A stretch of 64,000 nucleotides of DNA from assembly GCA_016938175.1 (NCBI GenBank), contig JAFGVE010000005.1, positions 1 through 64,000 of the forward strand. The letters run 5' to 3'. Shown one piece after another: positions 62,550 through 64,000 of the stretch; the first letter of the stretch is position 1, and each line of letters begins with the position of its first letter. Made by a program: the position numbers and the translations under genes. The notes under the pieces were generated by a model. The model saw only the letters and a list, made by a program, of their open reading frames with translations. It did not search any database and was not told where the DNA came from. This stretch comes from Campylobacterales bacterium (GTDB lineage Bacteria; Campylobacterota; Campylobacteria; Campylobacterales; Sulfurimonadaceae).

Positions 62550-63629
62550 TTAGTCTCCATCAGCCTCAATAATGTCTTGCTGAAAATTCAAAGCATTTAT
62601 AAGTGCCGTATAACTCACTTGGAGCTGATATGCTCCGTTATAAAGCTGTGTTACCTTTGCATCACTTACACTCTCTTCTATAGGAGATGTAAAACTGCCA
62701 ACAAGTGCTAACAGTTCATCTATTTTTGTCTCTATCGCATCCGCTTCAGAAGTAGCACCACCAGCCTGTGCAATAGTGTAAAGACCATTTTCTAAAACTG
62801 CTTTATGTGCTTGAAGAATCGCCTGCATAGCTTCCAGTGAACTCTTCGATGCCCAGTACTCAAAACGCTCTTCATCTGGATTAGCCAAATACTTCTGCGT
62901 AAGCCCGCCAGGATCACCAACTCTCCACTCTTTTAAACGATTACTTGAAATTGCCAACTGATTCAGCAAGATAGTTATAGAAATACTCGCATCATCTAAA
63001 AAGCTACTATCACTCTCATAGAAACTCTCTATTATCCCTAGCTGAGTTACTATACTCTGTGTCATTAATTTTGCTGCATCTACTCTTCTTGTATCCATTT
63101 TTGCAAACAGAGTCGCACTACTTTGTTGGTCTTCATACAGCAGATATACAAGCCCTGTTATACTTTTATAAGCATTTTTATAAAGAGCACTCTCTATAGG
63201 CGTAGTATTTGTTGGAGCGAGTATGCTTGCCAGCTCATTTAATATAGGTGTTTTTCTATCTATATCTCCTGCACTAAAAGCCTCAACATAAACTGGTATG
63301 TCAGTCATTGCACTCTCTAACTTTTCAGCTACATAGAGCGCTTCTACTCTTTTATATGAGAGAATTAACTCCTCTGTTTTCTCTCTTAGTGCTTCAAAAT
63401 CTGCTAAAGAGTTGTTTGCATCATCTACTAAGGCATCTAGCTCTTGTGCAAGCAAGAGTGTTGTATTTGCATCTTCTTGAATTAGTACATAAATAGAAGC
63501 AAGTGGTTCACTCACATCACTTCCTCCACTACTTAAAAGACCATTCTCTCCATCATAACTATTCTCACCACCGCACCCTTGCAGTAACAAACTTACAAAA
63601 AGTAGTAGTGCTATGAAACTATTTCTCAT
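62550..63629 (-). CDS. Imelysin-like lipoprotein
   Basis: 359 aa. Lipobox LLLQGC, then an all-helical body (KTEELILSYKRVEALYVAEK), LKEWRVGDPGGLTQKYLANP and an ending of long helices. This fits the Peptidase_M75/imelysin family, which in other bacteria is linked to iron uptake. The GxHxxE motif is not seen. The start is directly at the stop of the di-heme oxidoreductase gene. Confidence 0.65.
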   Translation of the reverse strand: MRNSFIALLLFVSLLLQGCGGENSYDGENGLLSSGGSDVSEPLASIYVLIQEDANTTLLLAQELDALVDDANNSLADFEALREKTEELILSYKRVEALYVAEKLESAMTDIPVYVEAFSAGDIDRKTPILNELASILAPTNTTPIESALYKNAYKSITGLVYLLYEDQQSSATLFAKMDTRRVDAAKLMTQSIVTQLGIIESFYESDSSFLDDASISITILLNQLAISSNRLKEWRVGDPGGLTQKYLANPDEERFEYWASKSSLEAMQAILQAHKAVLENGLYTIAQAGGATSEADAIETKIDELLALVGSFTSPIEESVSDAKVTQLYNGAYQLQVSYTALINALNFQQDIIEADGD

Positions 63630-64000
63630 CTATATCCCCTTTAAAAACTCTATAAGAGTCTCTCTTTTTCGTTTTGGCAACTCTATGTACGCCACTTTTT
63701 GTGCCTCTGCTTCTCCGCCGTGCCAAAGAATTGCTTCACTTATGCTCTTTGCTCGTCCATCATGGAGTAGATTAAGTTCTCCGGATACTCTTTTATAGAG
63801 CCCCATTCCCCAGAGTGGAGGTGTTCTAAACTCACTTTCTTGAGCTTGAAACATTGTATGTCCATCACTCAAGCTCTCTCCCATGTCGTGGAGTAAAAAG
63901 TCGCTATAAGGGTTAAAAACGCCATATTTCTCACTCTTATAACTCTCAACATGACACTTCACACAGCCTAGTTCGTGAAAAACTTCCCGTCCCTGTGCGA
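63630..64000 (-). CDS. Di-heme oxidoreductase (DUF1111), C-terminal part
   Basis: Partial: the gene runs off the window end. Reads QGREVFHELGCVKCHVESYK with a CVKCH haem motif, then DFLLHDMGESLSDG, FRTPPLWGMGLYKRVSGELN, LLHDGRAKSISEAILWHGGE and an end at RETLIEFLKGI. These are marks of the DUF1111 di-heme family, often called thiol oxidoreductase. First gene of the operon that is visible here; more may lie upstream. Confidence 0.85.
   Translation of the reverse strand, partial: AQGREVFHELGCVKCHVESYKSEKYGVFNPYSDFLLHDMGESLSDGHTMFQAQESEFRTPPLWGMGLYKRVSGELNLLHDGRAKSISEAILWHGGEAEAQKVAYIELPKRKRETLIEFLKGI

Noticed and set aside
1..64000. tRNA, rRNA, CRISPR, prophage and insertion sequences
   Set aside because: I looked for T-loop motifs, regular repeat-spacer runs, transposase motifs and phage genes and saw none; a tRNA finder run would settle the first.

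Overview
The window looks like part of a Campylobacterota chromosome, most likely a Sulfurimonas-type sulfur oxidiser. That placement is inferred from the low-GC, TTT/AAA-rich coding style, pseudopilins that begin (R/K)xAFTLIE, a small cytochrome c553, large Cache/GGDEF sensors and a Campylobacterota-type SRP RNA. No tRNA, rRNA, CRISPR array, insertion sequence or phage gene was found. Genes are packed tightly and many overlap by 4-17 bases.

Layout. 1-6800: a Y-family polymerase, a DUF302 lipoprotein, two small Cys-containing proteins, ferritin with a Fur-like box, a spore-photoproduct-lyase-like radical SAM protein, a MipA/OmpV barrel, and rpmI-rplT. 6804-16746: a twelve-gene type II secretion operon on the minus strand (G, H, F, K, L, M, N-like, C, D, E, I, J), with a promoter carrying direct repeats. 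16861-20991: a 1376-residue lipoprotein just upstream of that operon, a candidate secreted or surface substrate. 21101-23594: a 7TMR-DISM histidine kinase and its response regulator, followed on the other strand by the SRP RNA gene.

23778-33726 holds an apparent peptidoglycan salvage locus. It contains a nucleosidase-like protein, an exported NagZ-amidase fusion, a sodium/solute symporter overlapping a two-component system, two small periplasmic proteins, then anmK-amgK-murU and a lytic transglycosylase. Read together, the fusion could strip murein fragments outside the cytoplasm, the symporter could import the sugar, and AnmK/AmgK/MurU could return it to UDP-MurNAc. The symporter's role is inferred, and the MurNAc-6-phosphate phosphatase this route needs is not in the window.

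33765-53000: mostly housekeeping and accessory genes (a delta-60 repeat lipoprotein, GAF proteins, ArsC-like protein, alcohol dehydrogenase, a MarR regulon with two identical palindromic operators, dCMP deaminase, a SurA-like chaperone, gltX, a Cache-GGDEF protein, an ABC exporter, SelO). Two signalling genes here carry single frameshifts (36372-36853 and 44776-47665). 53082-58252: a KCG-repeat exported peptide, a GMC oxidoreductase pair, a DUF2237 protein, and an outer-membrane barrel with a pentaheme cytochrome. An EAL-domain gene remnant follows.

58545-64000: a compact minus-strand operon, open at the window edge: di-heme oxidoreductase, imelysin-like lipoprotein, membrane fatty-acid hydroxylase, a 50-residue exported peptide, porin, di-heme peroxidase and a short Fur-like regulator. 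It resembles iron or redox uptake gene sets, but its exact function is not known.
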